Positions 51,459 to 60,263 of a stretch of DNA of 64,000 nucleotides are shown piece after piece; the stretch's first letter is position 1; every line of letters starts with the position of its first letter. The DNA is taken from NCBI GenBank assembly GCA_902785785.1, contig CADAAA010000008.1:1-64000 (forward strand), in the 5' to 3' direction. The notes under the pieces are model-generated. The model made no database searches and was not told where the DNA came from. It worked only from the letters and a program-made list of their open reading frames with translations. This DNA is from an uncultured Bacteroidia bacterium. GTDB taxonomy: Bacteria; Bacteroidota; Bacteroidia; Bacteroidales; UBA932. Made by a program: the position numbers and the translations under genes.

Positions 51459-52817
51459 TTATACAAGTCCCTGGTCGACCATTGCGTTGGCGACCTTGAT
51501 GAAGCCGGCGATGTTGGCGCCCTTCACGTAGTTGATGTACCCGTCCTCCTCGGTGCCGTACTTGAGGCAGGCAGCGTGGATGTCGGACATGATCCTGTGG
51601 AGCTGGGCGTCGACCTCCTCGGCCGTCCACTTCTGGCGGATGGAATTCTGGGTCATCTCAAGACCGGAGGTAGCCACGCCGCCGGCGTTGGAAGCCTTTC
51701 CGGGAGAATAGAGGATCTTTGCAGCCTGGAACGCCTCGATAGCCTCAGGAGTGCTGGGCATGTTGGCTCCCTCGGTCACGCAGAAGCAGCCGTTGGCAAG
51801 AAGGGTCTTGGCAGCCTCGCCGTTAAGCTCGTTCTGGGTAGCGCAAGGCATGGCGATGTCGCACTTGATGCCCCAGGGCTTGGCACCGTCACCGGTATAC
51901 TGGGCGTTGGGATACTGCTTGACATACTCCTTGATACGTCCGCGAAGGGCATTCTTGAGGTGCTTCACGTAAGCAATCTTCTCCTCGTTGAATCCGTCCG
52001 GATCATAGATGAAGCCGTCGGAGTCGGAGAGGGTGACGACCTTGGCGCCGAGACGCATGGCCTTTTCGGCCGCGTGCTGGGCGACATTGCCGGCGCCGGA
52101 GACGACGACGGTCTTGCCCTCGAAGGTCTCGCCGCGGGTGGCGAGCATCTCCTGGGCGAAATAACAGGCGCCGTAACCGGTGGCCTCGGGACGCAGCAGG
52201 CTGCCACCCCAGGCGAGGCCCTTTCCGGTAAGGGTGCCGGTGAACTCATCGCGGAGACGCTTGTACTGGCCGAAGAGGAAGCCGATCTCACGGCCGCCGA
52301 CACCGATGTCGCCGGCAGGGACGTCGGTGTCCTGGCCGATGTGGCGCTGGAGCTCGGTCATGAAGCTCTGGCAGAAACGCATGACCTCGGCGTCGGACTT
52401 TCCGCGCGGGTTGAAGTCGGAACCGCCCTTGCCGCCGCCCATGGGAAGGGTGGTGAGGCTATTCTTGAAAGTCTGCTCGAAAGCGAGGAACTTCATGATA
52501 CTGAGGTTGACGCTGGCATGGAAGCGGATACCGCCCTTGTAGGGGCCGAGGGCGCTGTTCATCTGCACGCGGAAACCGCGGTTGATGTGGATCTCGCCCT
52601 TGTCATCGGTCCAGGGAACCCGGAACATGATGACGCGCTCGGGCTCGACGATACGCTCCATGATCTTGTTGTCCAGGAGGTGGGGATAGGCTTCGAGGAC
52701 GGGAACGACGCTGGTCAGGACTTCCTTGACAGCCTGATGGAACTCGGTCTCACCGGGATTCTTCGCAATGAGTTCGGTCATGAAGGACTGAACGTACTTT
52801 TCAGCAAACTTAGTCAT
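51459..52817 (-). CDS. gdhA: NADP-type glutamate dehydrogenase
   Basis: 452 residues, a standard hexameric class. MKFLAFEQTFKNSLTTLPMG with GGGKGGSDFNPRGKSDAEVM contains the catalytic Lys, VPAGDIGVGGREIGFLFGQY follows, VVSGAGNVAQHAAEKAMRLG is the cofactor motif, and PCATQNELNGEAAKTLLANG plus GKASNAGGVATSGLEMTQNS complete the active site. It fixes ammonia onto 2-oxoglutarate when ammonia is plentiful, complementing glutamine synthetase in the same operon. The cofactor is inferred as NADP from overall similarity to biosynthetic enzymes. It lies 39 bases after ddh and 9 before the receiver/PEP-synthase-like gene. Confidence 0.95.
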   Translation of the reverse strand: MTKFAEKYVQSFMTELIAKNPGETEFHQAVKEVLTSVVPVLEAYPHLLDNKIMERIVEPERVIMFRVPWTDDKGEIHINRGFRVQMNSALGPYKGGIRFHASVNLSIMKFLAFEQTFKNSLTTLPMGGGKGGSDFNPRGKSDAEVMRFCQSFMTELQRHIGQDTDVPAGDIGVGGREIGFLFGQYKRLRDEFTGTLTGKGLAWGGSLLRPEATGYGACYFAQEMLATRGETFEGKTVVVSGAGNVAQHAAEKAMRLGAKVVTLSDSDGFIYDPDGFNEEKIAYVKHLKNALRGRIKEYVKQYPNAQYTGDGAKPWGIKCDIAMPCATQNELNGEAAKTLLANGCFCVTEGANMPSTPEAIEAFQAAKILYSPGKASNAGGVATSGLEMTQNSIRQKWTAEEVDAQLHRIMSDIHAACLKYGTEEDGYINYVKGANIAGFIKVANAMVDQGLV

Positions 52818-52856
52818 AATTCGTTTTATTATTAATGGTTACACTACTAACTGTTT

Positions 52857-53756
52857 CTATACAAGCTGGCGCACGAGCGTTTCGCGGTCACCGGCGAGAT
52901 AATCGATCACGGGGATTTCGATCATGGTATAGCATCCCGGACGCTGGCGCAGGGCGGCGCGTGCCGCCATCACGAGCACCTGGCCCGTAAGGGCGGGATT
53001 GTTGATGCTCATGTCGAACTCGAAGTGCTGGTTGTGGGTCTTGCCGGAAACGCCCTTGCGGACAAGATTGACGCCGTGTCCCACGTCGTTGAGGTCATCC
53101 ACGCAGTCGACCTGCTGCACATGGGTCTCGTCATGGACGAAATACGGATCGGCCTTGATGGCGGCTTCGACCTTCTTGAAATCTACGCCTTCCTCCAGCT
53201 CGACATACACCATGCGGCGGTGCAGGCCGGTGCCGATCGGGATAGTGACGCTGAGCGCGTCCTTGACGCCTTCGATAGCCCTTACGGCCACAGAGTGGCC
53301 CATGGAGCGGCCGGGGCCGAAATTGGTGTAAGTGACGCCCTTAGGGGCGAGGCCCTGCAAAAGGGCGCGGACGACGGAATCGGAGCCCGGATCCCATCCG
53401 GCGGAGATGACGCTGACCGCGCCGTTGGCTTCGGCCAGGGGGCCGAGCGCTGCGCGGAGCGCGACGATGTCCGTGTGGATGTCGAAGCTGTCCACGGTGT
53501 TGATACCCATCGCAAGATACTTCTCCGCATTCTCCTTGACTTTGCGCGAAGGTGTTGCAAGGATAGCGACGTCCACATGGTCGAGTTCCCTTATATCGGA
53601 AACCACCTTATAGGAGGCAAGCTCGGGGAAGCCTTCGGCCGATCCGCTCCTGCGGACAACGCCGACGCACTCCATGTCCGGGGCGGCCTCGACCGCCTCG
53701 AGCGAGTACTTGCCGATATTGCCGTAACCGACAATCGCAACTTTGATCTTTTCCAT
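52857..53756 (-). CDS. ddh: meso-Diaminopimelate dehydrogenase
   Basis: 299 residues. [20 protein letters not shown] is the NADP-binding start, [20 protein letters not shown] and [10 protein letters not shown] follow, [20 protein letters not shown] is the substrate-binding stretch, and [40 protein letters not shown], and [20 protein letters not shown] are family landmarks. It makes diaminopimelate directly from tetrahydrodipicolinate with free ammonia, supplying lysine and peptidoglycan. Like the genes around it, it uses ammonia as a substrate, which explains its place between glutamine synthetase (29 bases) and glutamate dehydrogenase (39 bases). Confidence 0.95.
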   Translation of the reverse strand: MEKIKVAIVGYGNIGKYSLEAVEAAPDMECVGVVRRSGSAEGFPELASYKVVSDIRELDHVDVAILATPSRKVKENAEKYLAMGINTVDSFDIHTDIVALRAALGPLAEANGAVSVISAGWDPGSDSVVRALLQGLAPKGVTYTNFGPGRSMGHSVAVRAIEGVKDALSVTIPIGTGLHRRMVYVELEEGVDFKKVEAAIKADPYFVHDETHVQQVDCVDDLNDVGHGVNLVRKGVSGKTHNQHFEFDMSINNPALTGQVLVMAARAALRQRPGCYTMIEIPVIDYLAGDRETLVRQLV

Positions 53757-53785
53757 GTCTATTATTGTTAAGAGGTTTACACTGA

Positions 53786-55966
53786 CTAACTTATAAACAG
53801 CAGTTCACGGTACTTCGGGAGAGGCCAGAGCCTGTTGTCCACGATCTCCTCGAGGCGGTCGATGGGCTTGCGCAGGCTGTTCAGGCTCTCCGCGATGTCA
53901 CGGTAGGCGGAAGCCCGCTCATACGAATCTTCGATGGCATTCGCGGCCTTACGGGCCTTGTGCATCACATCAACGCGGGTGCGGATCTCCTCGATAAGGG
54001 CGGACATCTCCATGACGAGATTGCGCTCGGTATCACAGCCTTCGAGGCGGCCGAACACTTCCTTCGTCAGGGAAAGCTCCTTGAGCAGGTGAGTCTTGTA
54101 CTCTATGGCGGTAGGGACGATATGGTTGGCCGCCATACGCGCCATCACGCGGGACTCGATCTGCACCTTCTTGCAGTATGTCTCCCACTTGACATCGCAG
54201 CGCGCGGCAATTTCCTTTTCAGTGAAGACACCGGTTTCGGCGAAAAGCGAGATGGCTTCAGGACGAAGGTAGGCCTTGATCATGTCCGGAACCTTGGTCT
54301 CGATGTCGAGTCCGCGGCGGGCCGCTTCCTTCTTCCATTCCTCGCTGTAGCCGTTTCCGTCGAAGCAGACGACATCAAGTATGGAGGCGATGATGGGCTT
54401 GAGCGTATCCATGACAGCCACATCCATGGCTTTGCCACTGGCAAGGGTCTTGTCCACGTCGAGTTTGAAAGCAGTCAGCTGCTGCGCAACGGCCGCGTTG
54501 AGCGTAGCCATGGCCTCGCCGCAGTTGGCCGAGGACCCGACTGCACGGAACTCGAAACGGTTTCCAGTGAAAGCGAATGGAGAAGTGCGGTTGCGGTCGG
54601 TATTGTCCACGAAGATCTCAGGAATCTCAATGAGGCCAACTCCCCTGCCTTTCTTGCCGGCAATCTCGATAGGAGTGTCGGAGGGAAGGTCAAGCAGCTT
54701 GCGGAGCACGCCGGTCATTGTACGGCCGAGGAAAGCAGATACAATCGCCGGAGGAGCCTCGTTGGCTCCAAGGCGGTGTGCATTGGTGGCGCTGGCGATG
54801 CTGGCCTTCAGCAGGGCATTGTGCCTCTGCACGGCTGCAAGGACATTGACGAAGAAGGTGACGAACTGGAGATTGCCCATGGCATCCTTGCCGGGAGCCA
54901 GGAGGGGAACTCCCGTATCAGTACCGAGCGACCAGTTGTTGTGCTTGCCGGAGCCGTTGATGCCCTCGAAAGGCTTCTCGTGCAGCAACACCACGAATCC
55001 ATGCCTGCGGGCGATGGAGTTCATGAGGTTCATCACCATCTGGTTCTGGTCGTTGGAGAGGTTGCACTCACCGTAGATCGGAGCGAGCTCGAACTGGTTG
55101 GGCGCGACTTCGTTGTGGCGCGTCTTGAGCGGAATACCCAGCCGGTGACCGGCAATCTCGAGCTCACGCATGAACGCTGCCACGCGCGAAGGGATCGCAC
55201 CGAAATAATGGTCGTCCAGCTGCTGGTTCTTGGAGGACATGTGTCCCATCAGGGTGCGCCCGGTAATCATGAGATCCGGACGGGCGGCGTAGAGCGACTC
55301 GTCCACAAGGAAATACTCCTGCTCCCAGCCGAGATAGCAGAATACCTTCCTGACCTCAGGGTCGAACATCTGGCAAATGGGCAGGGCCGCATCGGTGACG
55401 GCCTTGAGGGCCTTCTTGAGCGGGGTCTTGTAGTCCAGGGCCTCTCCCGTATATGAGATGAATACAGTAGGGATACAAAGGGTATCGTCCTGGATGAAGA
55501 CCGGAGAGGTGGGGTCCCAGGCCGTGTAGCCGCGGGCCTCGAAGGTGGCACGGATGCCGCCGCTGGGGAATGAGGATGCGTCCGGCTCCTGCTGGGCAAG
55601 GGACTTGCCGTCGAACTGCTCGATCACGCCGCCGTGACCGTCGTATTCAATCAAGGAATCATGCTTCTCCGCAGTACCTTCCGTAAGGGGCTGGAACCAA
55701 TGCGTCACATGAGTGACGTGATGGTCCAACGCCCACTCCTTCATGCCGCGGGCAACGCCGTCGGCAGTCTCCCTGTCAAGGGGCTTGCTGTTGTCGATGC
55801 AGTCGAGGAGGGCTTTCAGCACGTCGGGCTTGAGATACTTGCGCATTTTCGGGCGGTCGAAGACGAGCTCTCCGTAGTACTCCGAGATCTTCTTTTCGGG
55901 GACTTCCACGGGAAGCGCCTTCCTCTCGAAGGAAGACCTGACCAAGTCCAGTCTGTTGCTTTCCAT
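53786..55966 (-). CDS. glnN: Type III glutamine synthetase
   Basis: 726 residues, the long GSIII class typical of Bacteroidales. The N-terminal GSIII region ([40 protein letters not shown]) precedes the catalytic core with [60 protein letters not shown] and [20 protein letters not shown], the metal- and glutamate-binding segments. It condenses glutamate and ammonia with ATP. It is the first gene of a six-gene operon for ammonia and glutamine use. The leader is about 190 bases and ends with an intrinsic terminator about 13 bases before the ATG, so readthrough is probably controlled. Confidence 0.97.
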   Translation of the reverse strand: MESNRLDLVRSSFERKALPVEVPEKKISEYYGELVFDRPKMRKYLKPDVLKALLDCIDNSKPLDRETADGVARGMKEWALDHHVTHVTHWFQPLTEGTAEKHDSLIEYDGHGGVIEQFDGKSLAQQEPDASSFPSGGIRATFEARGYTAWDPTSPVFIQDDTLCIPTVFISYTGEALDYKTPLKKALKAVTDAALPICQMFDPEVRKVFCYLGWEQEYFLVDESLYAARPDLMITGRTLMGHMSSKNQQLDDHYFGAIPSRVAAFMRELEIAGHRLGIPLKTRHNEVAPNQFELAPIYGECNLSNDQNQMVMNLMNSIARRHGFVVLLHEKPFEGINGSGKHNNWSLGTDTGVPLLAPGKDAMGNLQFVTFFVNVLAAVQRHNALLKASIASATNAHRLGANEAPPAIVSAFLGRTMTGVLRKLLDLPSDTPIEIAGKKGRGVGLIEIPEIFVDNTDRNRTSPFAFTGNRFEFRAVGSSANCGEAMATLNAAVAQQLTAFKLDVDKTLASGKAMDVAVMDTLKPIIASILDVVCFDGNGYSEEWKKEAARRGLDIETKVPDMIKAYLRPEAISLFAETGVFTEKEIAARCDVKWETYCKKVQIESRVMARMAANHIVPTAIEYKTHLLKELSLTKEVFGRLEGCDTERNLVMEMSALIEEIRTRVDVMHKARKAANAIEDSYERASAYRDIAESLNSLRKPIDRLEEIVDNRLWPLPKYRELLFIS

Positions 55967-55978
55967 ATTGATCTTAAA

Positions 55979-56012
55979 TTAAAAAACCGATTCTTCGTGC
56001 TGGAAGAACCGG
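55979..56012 (-). terminator. Attenuator-like terminator in the glnN leader
   Basis: On the minus strand CCGGTTCTTC (56003-56012) pairs with GAAGAATCGG (55987-55996), ten pairs with one G-U, loop of six, then TTTTTT. It lies inside the glnN leader, 12 bases before the ATG, downstream of the promoter. No coding gene is seen in the leader, so its likely job is conditional termination of the operon. Confidence 0.75.
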
Positions 56013-56161
56013 ATAATATGCTTTTACAAGTAATCTGCTGCAAATGGCTCGCTATCCAACCGGGTGGATACGACAACAGACGCCCTGCCAGGACTGGGCC
56101 TGGGAGCGCTTCTGCTTTTTCTGGAAACCATTTAACATATCTTTGTCTAACCAACTACTTA

Positions 56162-56190
56162 CAAAGTTAGAAAAAATTTTTAAAAACCAA
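56162..56190 (-). promoter_or_regulatory. glnN operon promoter
   Basis: Minus strand TTG (56188-56190), 18 bases, TAACTTTG (56162-56169). The predicted start is near 56156, giving a leader of about 190 bases. Confidence 0.7.
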
Positions 56191-56231
56191 AATATCTTGC
56201 GTTTTTTTTCACTTCACCACTCTACTTCTTG

Positions 56232-56264
56232 AAAAAAAGGACCTGCGGGAAATACCCGCAGGTC
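56232..56264 (-). terminator. Terminator of the nrdD-nrdG unit
   Basis: On the minus strand GACCTGCGGG (56255-56264) pairs perfectly with CCCGCAGGTC (56240-56249), followed by CC and seven T. It begins one base after the nrdG stop codon and isolates the unit from the glnN promoter. Confidence 0.93.
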
Positions 56265-56265
56265 T

Positions 56266-56799
56266 TCAGTCTTGACGCTGTGATTCGAGGCCCCTGTGCC
56301 AGAAACGAGGCGTAATGTCGATGAAACGGCGTCCGGAGGCGCGCATGCGGAACTCGGACCCCTCCGGGGCCGGTTCGTCCGCGCCGAGGACGCGGTACAG
56401 CCGCTGGTTCGTCCCGGGATTGTTCAGCGGCCCGTTCTCAGGGATGTAAGGACCGACCTTGATGTAGTCGAAAGCCTCCCAGTAAGGGCCGTCGACCTCG
56501 CGGCGTCCGCTGTACAGGGCCGGGATGAGTCCCAGGGCCCGGACATGCGCCGCGAGCTCCAGCAACCGCTCCGGATCCCTCCCCTCTCCGAGGAAAAGGA
56601 AACAGTCGATGCCGAAATTGTCCGAGACCAACTGAGAGATGATCTCAGGAGTCAGCTCCTCTCCTATGTCCTCCTTCAGGAAAGGAGAATGGCAGTCAAC
56701 GCAATTGCCCCGGCAGTTGGATATGTCCACTGCCAGGGTAACGCGGTCGGGTATCTCCTCCAGTACGACGGAGGTCATTTCCGGGACATACTTGATCAT
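56266..56799 (-). CDS. nrdG: Anaerobic ribonucleotide reductase activating protein
   Basis: 177 residues from the ATG at 56799 (a longer frame upstream overlaps nrdD and is unlike the family). VDISNCRGNCVDCHSPFL contains the radical-SAM CxxxCxxC motif for a 4Fe-4S cluster; GEGRDPERLLELAAHVRALG and LYSGRREVDGPYWEAFDYIK follow the family. It uses S-adenosylmethionine to create the glycyl radical on NrdD. The SAM-binding Gly motif appears as FLGEGRDPE, not the commoner GGEP, and the C-terminus is longer and rich in charged residues. A four-base overlap with nrdD shows coupled translation. Confidence 0.9.
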   Translation of the reverse strand: MIKYVPEMTSVVLEEIPDRVTLAVDISNCRGNCVDCHSPFLKEDIGEELTPEIISQLVSDNFGIDCFLFLGEGRDPERLLELAAHVRALGLIPALYSGRREVDGPYWEAFDYIKVGPYIPENGPLNNPGTNQRLYRVLGADEPAPEGSEFRMRASGRRFIDITPRFWHRGLESQRQD

Positions 56800-58970
56800 C
56801 TCTCGATGTAGAAGCGCTGGTGAGCCTCCTCCTGACGCATCTCGCTGAAGGACGAGATCCTCTTGAGGTAGCCGATGACGCGCGTCAGATAGTCGAGGTT
56901 GGTGCTGCCGCACTTGGGACAGACGCTGAGGGTATCCTTGCTGATGTATCCGCAGTCATTGCATACGGTGTTGCGGCAGTTGAAGGTGAAGTAGTTGGTG
57001 CCGTAATGCGCAGCGGTATTGAGAAGCCTGCGGTACTGGTCCTTGCTCAGATGCTCGGCGATGTTCATGTGCAGGGCTGATCCTCCGTCAAGATACTTGA
57101 CGAAGTCCTCGCCGTGGAGCTTGAACTTGTCGATCATCGAGAGGCTCTCATCCTCGGGATTGTAGAAGTAGGAACTGTACATGTTGTGCTTGGGCGACAC
57201 GAAGTAACCGTCCTTCTTGTCCCACTTGTAGTTCTTGCCGGAGAGGTTCTCGCCGGGGACGAACTCTGTGTTGAACATGCAGTCCTTCGTACGGTCCTTG
57301 CTGTTGCAGACGTTGATGGTCTCGAGCAGGGTGTTGACGAACTCCTTGTAATCGGCATTGGGCGAAACCTCCAGCCCGAGGAACTCGGCGGCGTCAGTCA
57401 GACCGTTGACGCCGACGGTCAGGTACTGCTTGCGCATGTCGATGAATCCGGCGCGGTAGACGTCCAGCATGTCAGCCTTGAGGAAGTCCTTGATAATCTC
57501 GTTGAAGGCAGTCTGGTACTTGTGTACGCGTACGGTCTCCTCGGTAACGGCCTCACGGATGTAGGCATACATGAGTTCCTTGTCGTACTGGTCCTTCCTG
57601 AGTGCGATTCCGGGAGCGATGGCTTCGTTCTCCTCCTGACGGAAATACTTGCGGGCCGCATCCTGGATGAGGCGGTTGAGGTTGATGGTCATGACTGACT
57701 TGGAGCCTGTGGCGACCGAAGCGGTACCCATCGAATACTGGTGGGTGGTGTGGTTGTGCCCGTCGTCCTTCTGGATCTCGTTGCGCAGGCGGCAGCAGCT
57801 CGAGAGGCTGTCCGGGCTGTTGGAGATGTAGCAGAAGAAGCTGTGGCCCTTGGCCCACATCTCAGCCGTGAAATCAGCATACTCCTTATCAGCGTAGTCG
57901 TCACCGCCGTCGGTAAGCAGAGCCATGGTCTCGACGGGGAAGGTCAGGATATAGTGGTTGCGCTCCTCGTTGAACCACTGCATGAAATGCTTCTGCAGCC
58001 ATGACAGGGTCTCCCAGATAGGAGCGGTCCCGTCAGGGAAACGGAAATCTCCGAACACGCCGTCGAAATAAGGCTTGTCGAAATAGCCGATGTTCCAGAA
58101 CACGGTCTGGTAGCCGCGGTTGCCGGCCGGCATGTTCATGGAATGGACCACCTGCTGGAAGCAGTTGTCGATGACCTTCAGCAGCGTGCGCTGCTTGGTA
58201 TTGTTCTCCACGACGTCATCGAGCCTGTGGATGTAGTCATCGCCGTAATCCTTGCGGATGAAGTAGTCGAGGTACATGAGGAACTCGGGGGTAGCCACGG
58301 CGCCCATGAACTGGGACGACACGGAATACACCAAGTTTATGAACTCTCCGCAGAAGGACTTGAGGTCGGTCGGGGCGATGGACACTCCGCCGAGCTCACG
58401 CAGGCCGGAGATCAGGAACGGGTACATGGTGATGGCCACGCAGTAGGGATAGCCGGGAGTGCCGCTCTCGTCATGCTTGTACAGCACGTGCGACTCCAGG
58501 TCGGCGATGTACTGCTGGGCGAGGTTGCGCCCGTACAGGGACTTGATCTTGTCCTGCATGATGTAGCGGTTCTGCTTGATGTTGTTCTCCTTGTAGAGCT
58601 CGTTGCCGAGGGTCACGATGTTCTTGTGCGTGATGTTGGCGTTGGAGTCGAACTTGGAGCCGGTAGCGGCGTTGGAAGCCTTGATGTAGTCCTTGATGAA
58701 GTCGTTCTTCTTGCGCAGGTCCATGCCGCGGTCGAAGGTCTCGATATACTCGAGGGCTACCTTCTTGTTGATGGACATGAGCGACTCCACGACCTGGCGG
58801 CGGATCTCCTGGCTGGAGATCTTGTCGTAGGTGTAGAGGTTGTCGACAATCGAAACGACCACGTCTTCGGGACATGGCTGGCCCGTGGTCACATATGCCA
58901 GCCGGATGCCGTTCATCAGTTTTTCCCGGTCAAACTCCTCATAGGAGCCATTGGTTTTACGGACTTCCAT
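56796..58970 (-). CDS. nrdD: Anaerobic ribonucleoside-triphosphate reductase
   Basis: 724 residues from the ATG at 58970. An ATP-cone (VRKTNGSYEEFDREKLMNGI, about residues 3-95) is the allosteric site. The 10-stranded barrel includes SQFMGAVATPEFLMYLDYFI and NSPDSLSSCCRLRNEIQ with substrate-site Cys residues. Near the end CNDCGYISKDTLSVCPKCG binds Zn, and RVIGYLKRISSF contains the glycyl-radical Gly. It makes deoxynucleotides without oxygen. Its leader is about 120 bases. Together with nrdG and the following terminator it forms a two-gene unit. Confidence 0.97.
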   Translation of the reverse strand: MEVRKTNGSYEEFDREKLMNGIRLAYVTTGQPCPEDVVVSIVDNLYTYDKISSQEIRRQVVESLMSINKKVALEYIETFDRGMDLRKKNDFIKDYIKASNAATGSKFDSNANITHKNIVTLGNELYKENNIKQNRYIMQDKIKSLYGRNLAQQYIADLESHVLYKHDESGTPGYPYCVAITMYPFLISGLRELGGVSIAPTDLKSFCGEFINLVYSVSSQFMGAVATPEFLMYLDYFIRKDYGDDYIHRLDDVVENNTKQRTLLKVIDNCFQQVVHSMNMPAGNRGYQTVFWNIGYFDKPYFDGVFGDFRFPDGTAPIWETLSWLQKHFMQWFNEERNHYILTFPVETMALLTDGGDDYADKEYADFTAEMWAKGHSFFCYISNSPDSLSSCCRLRNEIQKDDGHNHTTHQYSMGTASVATGSKSVMTINLNRLIQDAARKYFRQEENEAIAPGIALRKDQYDKELMYAYIREAVTEETVRVHKYQTAFNEIIKDFLKADMLDVYRAGFIDMRKQYLTVGVNGLTDAAEFLGLEVSPNADYKEFVNTLLETINVCNSKDRTKDCMFNTEFVPGENLSGKNYKWDKKDGYFVSPKHNMYSSYFYNPEDESLSMIDKFKLHGEDFVKYLDGGSALHMNIAEHLSKDQYRRLLNTAAHYGTNYFTFNCRNTVCNDCGYISKDTLSVCPKCGSTNLDYLTRVIGYLKRISSFSEMRQEEAHQRFYIER

Positions 58971-59097
58971 TGTGTGTATCTTTCTATATGTTATTACCTT
59001 GATGCCGTGGTTAGCAGGGCGGCGGTGCACCGGCCGGGGCCGAAAGGAAACAGACTGCCCGGAAGCAATCTGTCAACCTTGCACACATCCCTCACTA

Positions 59098-59105
59098 CAA
59101 AAATA
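59098..59105 (-). promoter_or_regulatory. -7 box of nrdD
   Basis: TATTTTTG on the minus strand, about 128 bases before the nrdD ATG. No well-spaced TTG is visible. Confidence 0.5.
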
Positions 59106-59296
59106 GAAAGGTTTTGCGCATATAGTGAAAAATACTTTTAAAAGTTATTAACAAATGAATCAACAAAGAAGTTATATTATTGATTATCAGCCATTCCGAT
59201 AAAAAACCAATTTAGAAGGATTAAAAATAGAACTTTTTGGAGACAAGCGGCTGCGTACTTCTTGAGGAAGCGGTTACGAAGATAAGAAAAAACTCT

Positions 59297-59304
59297 TAAA
59301 TTTG
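59297..59304 (+). promoter_or_regulatory. -7 box of the methyltransferase gene
   Basis: TAAATTTG, 21 bases before the ATG at 59325. A GTG-initiated longer frame starting at 59304 begins on this box and is therefore unlikely. Confidence 0.6.
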
Positions 59305-59324
59305 TGTCGGAACGGAAACATAAC

Positions 59325-60263
59325 ATGGAGAAAAAGTCTAAACAACGTGCCGGAAGGAACAGGACGATAGCATTGTCGGAGGAGGATGACTACCGGCTCG
59401 GGCCGAAGGTCCTCCTGCCGGGAGACCTGACGGAGACGCTCCCATTCGCCGACGTGCTTATCAACGGTGACATCCTCAATGTCCTCTGCCTGCTGCCGGA
59501 CGCCTTCGCCGACCTCGTCATCGTCGACCCTCCCTACAATCTCACTAAGACCTTCCGCTCCACACGCTTCTCAGCGATGCCGCAGCAGGACTACGAAGAC
59601 TATCTCCGGACCTGGTTCCACGGCGTATGCACGAAGCTCAAGCCCGGAGGTTCGTTGTATCTCTGCGGCGACTGGAAGTGCTCGTCCTCCCTTCAGCGCG
59701 TCATGGAAGAGGAGCTGACCGTCCTGAACCGTATCACATGGCAGCGTGAAAAGGGCCGGGGAGCCTCTTCCAACTGGAAAAACGCCATGGAAGACATTTG
59801 GTTCGGAGTTAACGACCCGAATCACTACTATTTCGACGTCGACGCTGTCAAGCTGAAACGGCGCGTCCTCGCCCCGTACCGCGAGAACGGCATACCGAAA
59901 GACTGGGAGGACACCGCCGAGGGCAAATACCGGCTGACGCATCCTTCCAATTTCTGGGACGACATCAGCGTTCCTTTCTGGTCCATGCCCGAGAATACCG
60001 AGCATCCCGCCCAGAAGCCTGAAAAGCTAATGGCCAAGCTCATCCTAGCATCTTGTCCCGAGGGAGGAGTGGTCTTCGACCCTTTCGCCGGCAGCGGCTC
60101 CGCCTGCGTGACGGCGAAGAAGCTCGGCCGACACTACGTCGGGGTCGAGATCGACCGTGGGTACTGCCTTCTCGCCGCCAAGCGGCTGGAAATGGCGGAC
60201 ACGGACAAACGTATCCAGGGCTTCAGCGAAGGATGCTTCTGGGAGCGTAATTCATTGAAGTGA
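59325..60263 (+). CDS. DNA methyltransferase (N6-adenine/N4-cytosine type), orphan
   Basis: 312 residues from the ATG at 59325. The catalytic motif VIVDPPYNLTKTFRS (Asp-Pro-Pro-Tyr) comes before the AdoMet motif VFDPFAGSGSACVTAKKLGR with YVGVEIDRGYC at the end, which is the beta-type order. FLSGD-like YLCGDWKCSSSLQRVMEEEL and NRITWQREKGRGASSNWKNA lie between. It adds a methyl group to adenine N6 or cytosine N4 in a specific sequence, which cannot be predicted here. No restriction enzyme or specificity subunit is nearby, so it is probably an orphan enzyme for regulation, replication timing or anti-restriction. Its stop codon abuts the stop of the convergent esterase gene. Confidence 0.88.
   Translation: MEKKSKQRAGRNRTIALSEEDDYRLGPKVLLPGDLTETLPFADVLINGDILNVLCLLPDAFADLVIVDPPYNLTKTFRSTRFSAMPQQDYEDYLRTWFHGVCTKLKPGGSLYLCGDWKCSSSLQRVMEEELTVLNRITWQREKGRGASSNWKNAMEDIWFGVNDPNHYYFDVDAVKLKRRVLAPYRENGIPKDWEDTAEGKYRLTHPSNFWDDISVPFWSMPENTEHPAQKPEKLMAKLILASCPEGGVVFDPFAGSGSACVTAKKLGRHYVGVEIDRGYCLLAAKRLEMADTDKRIQGFSEGCFWERNSLK

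Larger units (their letters stand above)
55967..56231 (-). other. glnN leader and promoter region
   Basis: About 265 bases without a gene. The promoter box is at 56162-56190. The leader contains a hairpin ATCCA-cccggt-TGGAT (around 56055-56070) ahead of the attenuator. I find no match to a glutamine riboswitch or other RNA family I know. Confidence 0.55.
58971..59324. other. Divergent intergenic region nrdD / DNA methyltransferase
   Basis: 354 bases with no gene. It contains promoter boxes in both directions, an AT-rich core (59100-59240), and an imperfect inverted repeat at about 59051-59073 (ACAGACTGC / GCAATCTGT) in the nrdD leader. I found no convincing NrdR-type palindrome. Confidence 0.55.

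Noticed and set aside
49803-52835. 1010-residue open frame on the plus strand
   Set aside because: Antisense to gdhA and the receiver/PEP-synthase-like gene, both strongly supported by conserved motifs.
59304-59324. GTG start of the methyltransferase at 59304
   Set aside because: It coincides with the last base of the TAAATTTG promoter box, so the transcript would begin after it.
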